A stretch of 38,766 bases of DNA from Candidatus Woesearchaeota archaeon (GTDB lineage: Archaea > Nanobdellota > Nanobdellia > Woesearchaeales > UBA10216). The position numbers and the translations under genes were made by a program. Of this stretch, positions 26,913 to 34,900 are shown in pieces. The notes under the pieces were generated by a model. That model searched no databases and had not been told where the DNA came from. It worked only from the letters and a program-made list of their open reading frames with translations. The DNA lies in assembly GCA_016188145.1 (NCBI GenBank), contig JACPIJ010000015.1:1-38766 (forward strand), written 5' to 3'. How positions within the stretch are numbered: the stretch's first letter is position 1; the number at the start of each line of letters is the position of its first letter.

Positions 26913-27320
26913 TCATCCCTTCCTCTGTTCTTGCCTTCGTTCCTGTTTTCTTGTTATGCTTGCTATCCTTCGCTTGTCCTCAATGTTCAATTCCGTGAGC
27001 AAAAGATTTGATGGCTTAAGCGGTGAAAACGATTTGGTGCCGTCCTTCCTGATGCGTTCAGCACCGTCTACTGACACATTGCCCTTCTTCAGGCTTACAG
27101 CGTTAACCTTTCCAGACAACCCCTTGAATTCCCCTCTGGCAACCCTTACGCTGTCACCTTCCCTCAGCGAAACTGTCTTTGTGCCGTATTTTCCGGCGAG
27201 GTCCTTTGCAAGAGGTGCCGCAAGCAAAGCCCTCTTGATGTGCAGGGGAGAGTTCATTCTGAACTTTCTCTGCTTTGATACCTTCCTGCTCGATTTCCAC
27301 GACATTGAAAAAAGCTTCAT
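26913..27320 (-). CDS. rpl24: 50S ribosomal protein L24
   Basis: SKQRKFRMNSPLHIKR...LREGDSVRVARGEFKGLSGKVNAVSLKKGNVSVDG (KOW). Confidence 0.93.
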   Translation of the reverse strand: MKLFSMSWKSSRKVSKQRKFRMNSPLHIKRALLAAPLAKDLAGKYGTKTVSLREGDSVRVARGEFKGLSGKVNAVSLKKGNVSVDGAERIRKDGTKSFSPLKPSNLLLTELNIEDKRRIASITRKQERRQEQRKG

Positions 27321-27329
27321 AGTGTTCCC

Positions 27330-27731
27330 TCAAACTATTACTGTTGCAAGCTTTGCCACCATGGGCCACCGCTCGGCAATCTCCTTCGGTATGGCGCCCT
27401 TAACCAATGTGCCTTTTGGGCTGCCCTTGTCATCCTTGAGCACAACAGCTGCGTTGTCCTCAAACCTTATCCGCTCTCCAGACGGCCTCCTGAACTCCTT
27501 GCGCTGCCTCACGATAACGGCAAAAACAACCTGCTTTCTCATCTCGGGAGTGCCTTTCCTCACGGAGGCCATCACGAGGCTGCCCACCCCGCAGGATGGC
27601 TTCCTCTCCGCAACCGTCTTTAACCCCATTACAGTCATTATCCTGAGCAGCTTTGCTCCTGAATTATCGCACGTTTCCACATAGCTGCCGTGGTTCAACG
27701 CCCTGGTTATCCTGGACTTTACCGCTTGCAT
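27330..27731 (-). CDS. rpl14: 50S ribosomal protein L14
   Basis: TCDNSGAKLLRIMTVMG...GVGSLVMASVRKGTPEMRKQVVFAVIVRQRKEFRRPSGERIRFEDNAAVVL. Confidence 0.95.
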   Translation of the reverse strand: MQAVKSRITRALNHGSYVETCDNSGAKLLRIMTVMGLKTVAERKPSCGVGSLVMASVRKGTPEMRKQVVFAVIVRQRKEFRRPSGERIRFEDNAAVVLKDDKGSPKGTLVKGAIPKEIAERWPMVAKLATVIV

Positions 27732-27753
27732 GTTGAATTCACCATAACTTCCA

Positions 27754-28209
27754 TTACAGCTTCTTCGTTATTACGAAATGCTTTGTCTTGCTCAACGGCC
27801 TGCATTCAAAAACCTCAACCTTGTCTCCTTCCTTTGCAGAGATGCATTCCGGATTATGGACTTTTATGCTGGAAAGCCTTCTTTCATAACGCTCATATTT
27901 CCTCATGAACCGGGTCCTTTCTATCACAATGTTGGCGGTTCCCCTCATCCTTGCAGACGTAATAACGCCAGTGAAATGCCTTCCGTGAAGCCTCAACCTT
28001 CCATGAATGGGGCAATTGCCATCCGTACATGCGGCATCCTGCTTTTGAGTGCCGCTCACGCCCTCAATGTCGCCTGCTGGCGACGAGCCAGCATCGGTAT
28101 CGACCGATGCATATCGACCAATGGCCGATATTCGCCTCTCCGGCGAAGTATCAACCCTGCTATCTGCCTTTGCCGCATTTGAGTTTTCTTCCTTTGTTCT
28201 CTTTGCCAA
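27754..28209 (-). CDS. rps17: 30S ribosomal protein S17 with hairpin-encoded N-terminal insertion
   Basis: Core S17 CTDGNCPIHGRLRLHGRHFTGVITSARMRGTANIVIERTRFMRKYERYERRLSSIKVHNPEC...; about 50 unusual residues precede it. Confidence 0.9.
   Translation of the reverse strand: MAKRTKEENSNAAKADSRVDTSPERRISAIGRYASVDTDAGSSPAGDIEGVSGTQKQDAACTDGNCPIHGRLRLHGRHFTGVITSARMRGTANIVIERTRFMRKYERYERRLSSIKVHNPECISAKEGDKVEVFECRPLSKTKHFVITKKL
28069..28147. repeat. Array of four short hairpins inside rps17
   Basis: GTCGCC-TGCT-GGCGAC; GCATCGGT-ATCG-ACCGATGC; ATATCGACC-AAT-GGCCGATAT (one mismatch); TTCGCC-TCTCC-GGCGAA. The last three align on the + strand with the last three hairpins of 16816-16899. Confidence 0.9.
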
Positions 28210-28231
28210 ACCAGTTCACCTATAAATTCAC

Positions 28232-28540
28232 CTATCGGATTTCTATCGTGCCAGGGGCAAAGCCCATCCTTATCAGCGAGTCCTTTGCTTTTTGCCTGTG
28301 GTCGCCCTGAAGCTCAATCATTCCTTTCTTGACAGTTCCTCCGCATGCGAGGTCTGATTTGAGTTTCTTGGCAACGTCCTTAAGGTCTATCGATTTTTCC
28401 TCCAAGCCCTCCACTATCGTGCTGAACTTGTCGAATTTTTTCTTGACAAGGTAAACCCGTATGCGCTGGCTTTCCTTCGCTATTGTTTCGCAAACACATA
28501 TGGGTTTGGGCAATCCGCACTTCGGGCACGTTTCGCTCAT
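28232..28540 (-). CDS. Translation initiation factor SUI1/aIF1 (YciH-type)
   Basis: CPKCGLPKPICVCE zinc-ribbon-like N-terminus, KFSTIVEGLEEKSIDLKDVAKKLKSDLACGGTVKKGMIELQGDHR. Confidence 0.92.
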   Translation of the reverse strand: MSETCPKCGLPKPICVCETIAKESQRIRVYLVKKKFDKFSTIVEGLEEKSIDLKDVAKKLKSDLACGGTVKKGMIELQGDHRQKAKDSLIRMGFAPGTIEIR

Positions 28541-28743
28541 ACCTCTGTTTTCACCTTCCTCTCATTTAATATCGTGAGCGCCCTCGCTATCGACCGCTTG
28601 ATGCTGCGGCTCAAGCCCGGGCTTTTCGGCACAGTGCCTACAGCAACCTGTGTGTTGAACTTCATCAGCTCTTTCCTGAGGTCAGCGACCTTTGACCTTA
28701 ATGCCTCGTCGCTCAGGGCCCTTAGATCATTCACTGGCTTCAT
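28537..28743 (-). CDS. rpl29: 50S ribosomal protein L29
   Basis: LRALSDEALRSKVADLRKELMKFNTQVAVGTVPKSPGLSRSIKRSIARALTILNER; start chosen at MKPVNDL. Confidence 0.9.
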   Translation of the reverse strand: MKPVNDLRALSDEALRSKVADLRKELMKFNTQVAVGTVPKSPGLSRSIKRSIARALTILNERKVKTEV

Positions 28744-29731
28744 CTTTCCCTTCAACCTCTACTTTCTCGCCCGGCTTTTCCTTGCTTCCTTCCTTACTCC
28801 CGGCAGTCTCATGCTTCTCGCCTTTCTTATCGCCGTTTTCCCCATCAAGGGATTTCCCTGATTTTGATTTAGAAGCTGCAACACCCGATTTCCCTTTTCT
28901 TGGAGATTTTGCTTTTACTTCCTTCCCCTTGCCAGCCTTGCCAGCTTCGCCAGCTTCCGCTTCCTTTGCACCCCCTTTTGCACCTTCAACTGCTACCTCA
29001 ACATGCCCAGCTTCCTGTTTCTCGCCCTTAGCACCCTTACTGGCGCCTTCTGCCCCTGTTGCTGCCGCAGCCTCGCCGGATTCTGCAGCAGCATTTCCAG
29101 ATTCTGCACTTGCAACAGGCTGCTCCTGCTTTGCCTCTTCGATAAGCCTTATCTCATCAGGCATGACAATGCCCGGTGGCATTATCTTCACCTGTATCCC
29201 TATGACCCCAGGCTTCAGCTGGGCGCTAAATATCGACTTGTTAACAAAAGAGACAGCAGCATCGCCGCATTTCCTCAGATAACCTCCGGCAACCCTCCAT
29301 CTCTTTGCCCTTGCGCCAGGGAGCTTTCCGGAAAGCCTTAGCTCAACCCCGACAGCCCCGGCAGCCAGGACATCCTCCAGTGCCTTGTGCATTATCCCCT
29401 TAAAGCGGTTGGAGCCAAACCTTTCAAGTTCCGAAGCAATCCTCTCAGCCACAATCCTCGCATCGAAAAGCGGGTTGCTAACTTCGGAAATCTCAACCTG
29501 CGGGTTTTCAAGGCCGAACTTTTTCTTCAGGACCTCAGTAAGCTTTGATATCGTCTGGCCCTTCCTGCCGACAATAAGGCCTGGCCTTGAGGTAAAGATT
29601 ACGACCTTCTCGCCCAGAGGAGTACGCTGGAGCTTCGTATGGCTGTGACCTGCATTTTTAAGCGTCTCCGACACAAATTCCTGTATCTGGAATTCCTTCT
29701 TCTTCTGCTCCACAAACTCGCGCTCAATCAT
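28727..29731 (-). CDS. rps3: 30S ribosomal protein S3 with long low-complexity C-terminal tail
   Basis: KH domain VIFTSRPGLIVGRKGQTISKLTEVLKKKFGLENPQVEISEV; final approx. 125 aa Ala/Gly/Lys/Glu-rich. Confidence 0.92.
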   Translation of the reverse strand: MIEREFVEQKKKEFQIQEFVSETLKNAGHSHTKLQRTPLGEKVVIFTSRPGLIVGRKGQTISKLTEVLKKKFGLENPQVEISEVSNPLFDARIVAERIASELERFGSNRFKGIMHKALEDVLAAGAVGVELRLSGKLPGARAKRWRVAGGYLRKCGDAAVSFVNKSIFSAQLKPGVIGIQVKIMPPGIVMPDEIRLIEEAKQEQPVASAESGNAAAESGEAAAATGAEGASKGAKGEKQEAGHVEVAVEGAKGGAKEAEAGEAGKAGKGKEVKAKSPRKGKSGVAASKSKSGKSLDGENGDKKGEKHETAGSKEGSKEKPGEKVEVEGKDEASE

Positions 29732-30291
29732 TTTGCCCCACTCGTTTTCTGTGCACCAGCTGCCTTTGCTTCACTATTCGCCGCAGCAGGTTTTTTCGCT
29801 TTCCCCTTAGTCAGTTCAGTTTTCTTCGTGGCCTGCGTGGCCTGTGCCGCTTTCTTTTCCGCCTCTGTCACAATAACCTCGATATGGGTGCGCTTCATCC
29901 TTCTCCTGCGCTGCCTCCCGAAATGCCAGGCCTGTGCCCCTTTCTTGGCAAGGATGCTGTTAACCACGAGATTTGCCGAGTCAAGCCCCTTGTTTTTGGC
30001 GTTGGCCTGTGCCTGCCTTAGCAGCTTGATAACCTCAAAGCAGGCTTTTTTCGGGTACCTTCCCGGGCCCATGCCCGGCTTGTGGCCTGTGCCGCCCTTT
30101 GCATACCTCCTGAAAGGGATTGCAACACTCTCATCCAGCACTCTTTCAAGGAGGCTTATGGCCTTTGGCAGCTCCTTCCCCCTGATAAAGCTGCACAGCT
30201 CCACAGACTTCTTCATGGAGATTGGAAGGGCAATGCCAAGCGCCCTCGCCATTCTCTTTTCGTCATAAGCCGTAGCGTATTTCATTTTCAA
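29728..30291 (-). CDS. rpl22: 50S ribosomal protein L22
   Basis: GHKPGMGPGRYPKKACFEVIKLLRQAQANAKNKGLDSANLVVNSILAKKGAQAWHFGRQRRRRMKRTHIEVIV; Lys/Ala-rich tail. Confidence 0.92.
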   Translation of the reverse strand: MKMKYATAYDEKRMARALGIALPISMKKSVELCSFIRGKELPKAISLLERVLDESVAIPFRRYAKGGTGHKPGMGPGRYPKKACFEVIKLLRQAQANAKNKGLDSANLVVNSILAKKGAQAWHFGRQRRRRMKRTHIEVIVTEAEKKAAQATQATKKTELTKGKAKKPAAANSEAKAAGAQKTSGAK

Positions 30292-30297
30292 ACCAAC

Positions 30298-30687
30298 TTA
30301 CTTTACCGACAGCGCAGCGCTTGCCCTTGTTGCCCCTATGCCTGGCGCGCTGTGCACAACCTTCTTCCTAGTCTGGACAAACTCGCCAAGATAGTGGCCA
30401 AGCATCTCGGCCATCACCATAACCTGAACCCATTCCTTTCCATTGTGAATTTTTACAGACTTGCCGACAAGCTCTGGAATGATTATCATATCCCTGCAGT
30501 GCGTCTTGACATTTGTCTTTGTCCTTGCGTCTTCAAGGAGTTTCTTGTTCTGCTCGTTAAGCCCCCTAAGCAGCGTCCTTCGCTGCCTTGACGGCAGGAG
30601 CACTGCAAACTCCTTGAGGCTCATGCCCTTCAACTCGGCAATGCTCTTGCCCCGGTAAATGAATTCCTTCCTAACCATTCCACGCAC
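30298..30687 (-). CDS. rps19: 30S ribosomal protein S19
   Basis: LPSRQRRTLLRGLNEQNKKLLED...THCRDMIIIPELVGKSVKIHNGKEWVQVMVMAEMLGHYLGEFVQTRKKV. Confidence 0.94.
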   Translation of the reverse strand: MRGMVRKEFIYRGKSIAELKGMSLKEFAVLLPSRQRRTLLRGLNEQNKKLLEDARTKTNVKTHCRDMIIIPELVGKSVKIHNGKEWVQVMVMAEMLGHYLGEFVQTRKKVVHSAPGIGATRASAALSVK

Positions 30688-30717
30688 CTTCTGTTATTGA
30701 ATTGATGATCAATTACT

Positions 30718-31446
30718 TTACAGCTTCGTCCTTCCCGTCCTCTTCGGTCTCAAATGGCCGACCTTCGCCCCCGAAGAGGCAAACCTCTTGGCAATAGTCG
30801 GCTTGTTCTTCTTCGAGCTTCTCGAACCACCGTGAGGGTGGGCAACGGCGTTCATAGCCTGGCCTTTCACCTGAGGCCAGAACTTGTTGCGCGCCATTTT
30901 CTTGAACATGTTGTTGCCAGCCTTCAGCAAGGGCTTTTCCGTCCTTCCCGCTCCAGCAACAACGCCAATAGTCACCCTGCACCAAGGGTTAAACGCCTTT
31001 GTTTTCTTTGAAGGCAGCAGCACAACCACTTCCTTGTCTGACTTTGCTATAACCTTGGCTGAAAGCCCTGTGCTTCTTACGAACTTCCCGCCATCGCCTG
31101 GAGAGCTTTCTATGTTATAAACCAGGGTTCCCTCGGGCACCTGCAGCAATGGCAGAGTGTTCCCGCTTGCGATGCCTGCCGCAAACCCTGCTTCAAGCAT
31201 GTCACCAACCCTTATTCCTTCCGGCGCGATGACGAGCGCTTCCTGGCTGTCATCATACCTGACCCTTGCTATCGGGGCGTAATGGCCTGAGCTGTGCTCA
31301 ACTGAAACAACAGTCCCTGCCACCTTCGCGCCTTTCTCAGCTTCTGTAAAATTCCTGTGCTTTACCTCGCCGATGTACCTGAAACTGGGAGCCCGGAACC
31401 TTATCGTTCCCTTACCGCGCCTCTGCTGAATCAGGTTCTTTCCCAT
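30718..31446 (-). CDS. rpl2: 50S ribosomal protein L2
   Basis: MGKNLIQQRRGKGTIRFRAPSFRYIGEVKHR...MNAVAHPHGGSRSSKKNKPTIAKRFASSGAKVGHLRPKRTGR. Confidence 0.95.
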   Translation of the reverse strand: MGKNLIQQRRGKGTIRFRAPSFRYIGEVKHRNFTEAEKGAKVAGTVVSVEHSSGHYAPIARVRYDDSQEALVIAPEGIRVGDMLEAGFAAGIASGNTLPLLQVPEGTLVYNIESSPGDGGKFVRSTGLSAKVIAKSDKEVVVLLPSKKTKAFNPWCRVTIGVVAGAGRTEKPLLKAGNNMFKKMARNKFWPQVKGQAMNAVAHPHGGSRSSKKNKPTIAKRFASSGAKVGHLRPKRTGRTKL

Positions 31447-31448
31447 AT

Positions 31449-31478
31449 GACCCTTTTGCGAAAAGGTTCAATCCAAAA
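31449..31478 (+). repeat. Hairpin with CAATCCAAAA tail, copy E (rpl23-rpl2 gap, antisense to operon)
   Basis: GACCCTTTTGCGAAAAGGTTCAATCCAAAA; stem with one mismatch, resembles copies C1/C2/D. Confidence 0.5.
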
Positions 31479-31493
31479 CCTTCACACCCTCCA

Positions 31494-31751
31494 TTACATC
31501 ATTCCCAACTGGGTTGCAATATCAATGGCCGGGCTTTCTGCGCCAAGCTTGACATAAGCCTTCTTCTTCCCGGCAATTATGAACGTGTTAACGCCAATAA
31601 CCTTGACCTTGAACAGCGCTTCAACAGCGCGCTTCACGTCAGCCTTTGTTGCCTTTTTCTCAACAACAAAAAGCAGCTTGTTCTCAGCTTCCATAGTCCT
31701 GAGGCTTTTTTCCGTGCTTACCGGGTATTTGATCACGCCTTGAGCATCCAT
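31494..31751 (-). CDS. rpl23: 50S ribosomal protein L23
   Basis: IKYPVSTEKSLRTMEAENKLLFVVEKKATKADVKRAVEALFKVKVIGVNTFI. Confidence 0.94.
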   Translation of the reverse strand: MDAQGVIKYPVSTEKSLRTMEAENKLLFVVEKKATKADVKRAVEALFKVKVIGVNTFIIAGKKKAYVKLGAESPAIDIATQLGMM

Positions 31752-31767
31752 TTCAGTTCACTTTCCA

Positions 31768-32577
31768 TCAGCTGAATAATTTCTCCTTTCCCAACCTTTC
31801 AATTGCAGCTGCCGTAAACAACGTCAGCCTTCCAGGGAATGTGCCGGGTGCAAGCAGGTCTGCATTCAGCCTGTTCACTACAGCCACATCAATGCCCATT
31901 ATGTTCCTTGCAGCCCTTACGAGGCTGCAGTTTTCCGATGAAACGACAAGCAAAGGCCCTGCCTTTACCCTGTACCTCCTGCCTCTCGCCTTGCCCTTCC
32001 CTGCCCTCACAGTCCTATTTGCAACCCTATTAAGCTCAGTGCCAAGGCCCAACTTGCCCAGTGCATTAACGACAGCCCTTGTTTTGCCAAGCTGCTCCAA
32101 ACCTGATGATGCAACAAACGGGTAATTCTTCGGGATGGCGTGCCCTCTCCGGCTGACGACAGAAGCCACCATTGTTGCCGCCAGCGCAGACCTTATGGCT
32201 TTCCTGTTCTCCTTCCTGTTAATCTTCTTTAAGAAAATCTTTTCCGCCTTTGGAGGATGTGCCTGCCTCCCGCCAACGGTTCCCGGAGCCAAAGCGCCCT
32301 GCCAGTTGAACTGTGTGCCGCTCCTGCTCATGGTTTTCCTTGGCACTCTTGAAATTCCGTGGCCGTAAGCTCCCTTGTAATTATGCCTGCGCCTGGAAAT
32401 TTTTGCCGAATAGCGCTTGCCTGCCTCGGGGTCTGCCCCGTAAGGCTGCCTCCTGCTGCTCTGGACAGCCAAAACAGCCCGGGCTATCAGGTCGGGGTGA
32501 AGCTCCTCTGAAAACTGCTGGGGCAGCTCGACCTCCCCGACATTTCCCTTTTCCGCATCAATGACCGGCACTTTCAT
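31768..32577 (-). CDS. rpl4: 50S ribosomal protein L4
   Basis: SSRRQPYGADPEAGKRYSAKISRRRHNYKGAYGHGISRVPRKTMSRSGTQFNWQGALAPGTVGGRQAHPPK; start chosen at MKVPVIDAEK, just after the rpl3 stop. Confidence 0.94.
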   Translation of the reverse strand: MKVPVIDAEKGNVGEVELPQQFSEELHPDLIARAVLAVQSSRRQPYGADPEAGKRYSAKISRRRHNYKGAYGHGISRVPRKTMSRSGTQFNWQGALAPGTVGGRQAHPPKAEKIFLKKINRKENRKAIRSALAATMVASVVSRRGHAIPKNYPFVASSGLEQLGKTRAVVNALGKLGLGTELNRVANRTVRAGKGKARGRRYRVKAGPLLVVSSENCSLVRAARNIMGIDVAVVNRLNADLLAPGTFPGRLTLFTAAAIERLGKEKLFS

Positions 32578-32578
32578 T

Positions 32579-33577
32579 TTACCTTCTTTGTTTCGATACA
32601 AGGCTGGCATACTCTATAGTCGGAGCCTGCGCAGGCAGCCTGCTGCTGGGCTTCCTTGATGGCACAAGCCTGAGCAGCCTTTTCTCCTGCCCCTGCACCG
32701 AGCCCTTTACAACAATAAAGTGCGACTTCAGCCTGCCGTAATGGATAATGCCGCCTGACATCTTAAACTCGTCAGGATTCTCCGAAAGCCTGACAATCCA
32801 CTTGTTCCTCTCGAGCCTTGAGTGAAAGCCCATCTGGCCGGCATGTGCCACAGTCCACATCCTCGGGGCAGACCAGCTGCCAAGAGAACCGGGGCCTCTC
32901 TTCGTCTTCTCAGCCTTATGCTGCCTCAGCGCAAGACCGAAGCGCTTGACAGGGCCCTGGAAGCCCTTGCCAACCGTAACCCCAAAAACGTCAACCTGCT
33001 GCCCCTCTTTCAGGACGTCCTTCACAGCAACCTCTTTCCCAAGCAGCTGCTGCGCATTCGCAAACCTCTCGGCAACATCCTTGCCGCCTACAGAAACCTC
33101 AAAAAGCTCAGGCTTTTTCTTGCCAATGGCCGTGAGCCACGGCTGCGTGTAAACATTTGCCCTCACGTCAACAATCTGTGCCAAATCAATGCCGGAAGCA
33201 TCAGCTGCTGCCGATGCCGCTTCCTTCTTGCCCAGAAGAACTATTTTTCTGCCCAGGTTCTTGTCAACCTCGCCAAAGATTTCCTTGAAAAGATTTAAAC
33301 CATTTGAAGAATTTGTGTAAATGCGTATTGACGCAACCTTGAGCGGGGGGCACTCGATAACGGTTACAGGAACAGCAACAACCTCGCCTTTCGTCATGGC
33401 GTTTGGCCTGTTGTCAACAACCATCAGGTGGGTCATGCCTGCCTTGTAGCCGGCAAAGCCCGAAAGCCTGCCTTCCGAAGGAGTGACATGATTCCTGATT
33501 CTAGGATAAGCGCGCGCAGCCCTCTTTCGAGGCCAAAACTGCAGGCTTCCCTTCCTCGGACGATTTGCCTTTGGCAT
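32579..33577 (-). CDS. rpl3: 50S ribosomal protein L3
   Basis: RPRKGSLQFWPRKRAARAYPRIRNH...GFAGYKAGMTHLMVVDNRPNA...GKGFQGPVKRFGL...GPGSLGSWSAPRMWTVAHAGQMGFHSRLERNKWI. Confidence 0.95.
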   Translation of the reverse strand: MPKANRPRKGSLQFWPRKRAARAYPRIRNHVTPSEGRLSGFAGYKAGMTHLMVVDNRPNAMTKGEVVAVPVTVIECPPLKVASIRIYTNSSNGLNLFKEIFGEVDKNLGRKIVLLGKKEAASAAADASGIDLAQIVDVRANVYTQPWLTAIGKKKPELFEVSVGGKDVAERFANAQQLLGKEVAVKDVLKEGQQVDVFGVTVGKGFQGPVKRFGLALRQHKAEKTKRGPGSLGSWSAPRMWTVAHAGQMGFHSRLERNKWIVRLSENPDEFKMSGGIIHYGRLKSHFIVVKGSVQGQEKRLLRLVPSRKPSSRLPAQAPTIEYASLVSKQRR

Positions 33578-33780
33578 TTCAAATTCACTTACTCAGCATA
33601 ATAATCTCATCGCTGCCAGAAAAAGAACGCGCAGTACAGAAATCCGAGCAAATTCACTCTTGCATTCCATCTCTGCAACAGAGAAAACCCTCTGTGCGAA
33701 AACTGAACAGCTCAGGATAGGCCGTACTGAAAAGGTTCCTTTTCAGGCTGTAGTCGAGAATCAGCAGGTTATTTATAAAG
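33578..33780 (-). promoter_or_regulatory. Promoter and long structured leader of the ribosomal operon
   Basis: Minus strand CTTTATAAATAAC (33768-33780) is TATA-like and about 190 nt upstream of the rpl3 ATG. In between are the hairpin CTGAAAAGG-AA-CCTTTTCAG (33727-33746) and competing CAGAG/CTCTG/CAGAG segments. Confidence 0.5.
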
Positions 33781-33802
33781 ATTGCTGTTTTGGGTTTTTC
33801 AC

Positions 33803-34357
33803 TTACGATAGCCTTCCGAGGCGATTTTTCCTTCTGTTCCTCCCTATCTTTCTGCTGTTATTAGATGAAGAAGATACGGTAAAGGCTCTAGAAGCAAATG
33901 ACGCAAGCAGCGGCATCATAAAAGAGACGCCGTAACTTAGGCTTACAAGCAGGGGATTATACCTGTAACCTATTCCAATTGCAGAAGAAAGGTTATTGGC
34001 TGCCGCGCTTATGATGAAGAGATTGACCATTGCAGCCGCAGGCACAAGGAGCCATGCGAAGAAGTGGTGCCTCGGCTCAAGGTTATCTATCAGGCTGACA
34101 AGCCTGTAAGTGACATAACCGAAGAAAAGCCCCATTGCCGCAACAAAGAAAAGGGCCTTCTGGCCGCCAATTGCGAACTGAACAACGGCAGCCGAAATTG
34201 TTGCCAGCATATTAAGAACAACCAGAGCCAGCAGGGTGAGCCAGTAAAGCGCAAGCCCCGAGTTCCGGTGCATGGAATGACCCTTCAGCCCGGCAGAAGC
34301 CAGCACAACTGGCTTTTTCATAATCTTCCGGGCCGAGCCAGCAGCTTTCGCACTCAC
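33803..34357 (-). CDS. Hypothetical membrane protein (about 4 TM segments)
   Basis: 184 aa with hydrophobic segments LALYWLTLLALVVLNMLATISAAVV, ALFFVAAMGLFFGYVTYRL, FFAWLLVPAAAMVNLFIISAA and LLVSLSYGVSFMMPLLASF. Confidence 0.6.
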   Translation of the reverse strand: MSAKAAGSARKIMKKPVVLASAGLKGHSMHRNSGLALYWLTLLALVVLNMLATISAAVVQFAIGGQKALFFVAAMGLFFGYVTYRLVSLIDNLEPRHHFFAWLLVPAAAMVNLFIISAAANNLSSAIGIGYRYNPLLVSLSYGVSFMMPLLASFASRAFTVSSSSNNSRKIGRNRRKNRLGRLS

Positions 34358-34435
34358 CCTTTTTCTAATCCTCTTCCTAAGCCTGCTTTTTTTTACAATA
34401 ATAACGCACCCCTTTTTGCTATGTTACTGTGATAT

Positions 34436-34900
34436 CTAGCTTTCCTCTTCTTCCCCGCCCCCTATAAGCTTCTCAGCGTCCTCAACAAACTGCTTGACCT
34501 TGAAAAAAAGCTCCTTTGCCTTGTCTATGTCCATCGTAAAGATGCCTTCATCTGTCATCGCTGTCATCGTAACATGCCTTCTGTACTCGCTGCTCTTCTT
34601 GTACTCTGCCCTGCTCGCTTTTCTCAGGAGCGTGTACAAAGAGACCATCTCGGCAACCACATCGCCGTAAGCCTTCTTCAGCGCATTGCTTTTCAGCCCA
34701 ATATTTGCAGGCTTTTCAGAAATCAGCTTCTTGTCAATTGCGTGGTCAAGAAGCTTATCGATAACAAAGTCAATGCAGCTTATCAGCCTGTCAATTACGC
34801 TTTTTATAACGTCCACTGTCCTTGTGTACTTGAGGCTGACATAGATAAGGTGGTCAGCACGCTTTAATTCTTCCCTGGCCTCTTCCAAAAACACCTTCAT
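34436..34900 (-). CDS. Hypothetical helical protein, tandem paralog B
   Basis: AREELKRADHLIYVSLKYTRTVDVIKSVIDRLISCIDFVIDKLLDHAI resembles GRQQLMTADHLVSITFPLVKDNKLLLTAIESLFAAAKSLMASLLHYES of the upstream gene. Start at 34900 reduces the overlap. Confidence 0.65.
   Translation of the reverse strand: MKVFLEEAREELKRADHLIYVSLKYTRTVDVIKSVIDRLISCIDFVIDKLLDHAIDKKLISEKPANIGLKSNALKKAYGDVVAEMVSLYTLLRKASRAEYKKSSEYRRHVTMTAMTDEGIFTMDIDKAKELFFKVKQFVEDAEKLIGGGEEEES

Noticed and set aside
28499-28540. Zinc-ribbon-like CPKCGLPKPICVC at the SUI1 N-terminus as novel domain fusion
   Set aside because: This N-terminal motif is common in archaeal aIF1/YciH-type SUI1 proteins.
31449-31478. GGTTCAATCC as a tRNA T-loop signature
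   Set aside because: No cloverleaf or matching acceptor/anticodon arms around it; the region is the 47-nt rpl23-rpl2 gap. No tRNA gene was found by eye anywhere in the window.
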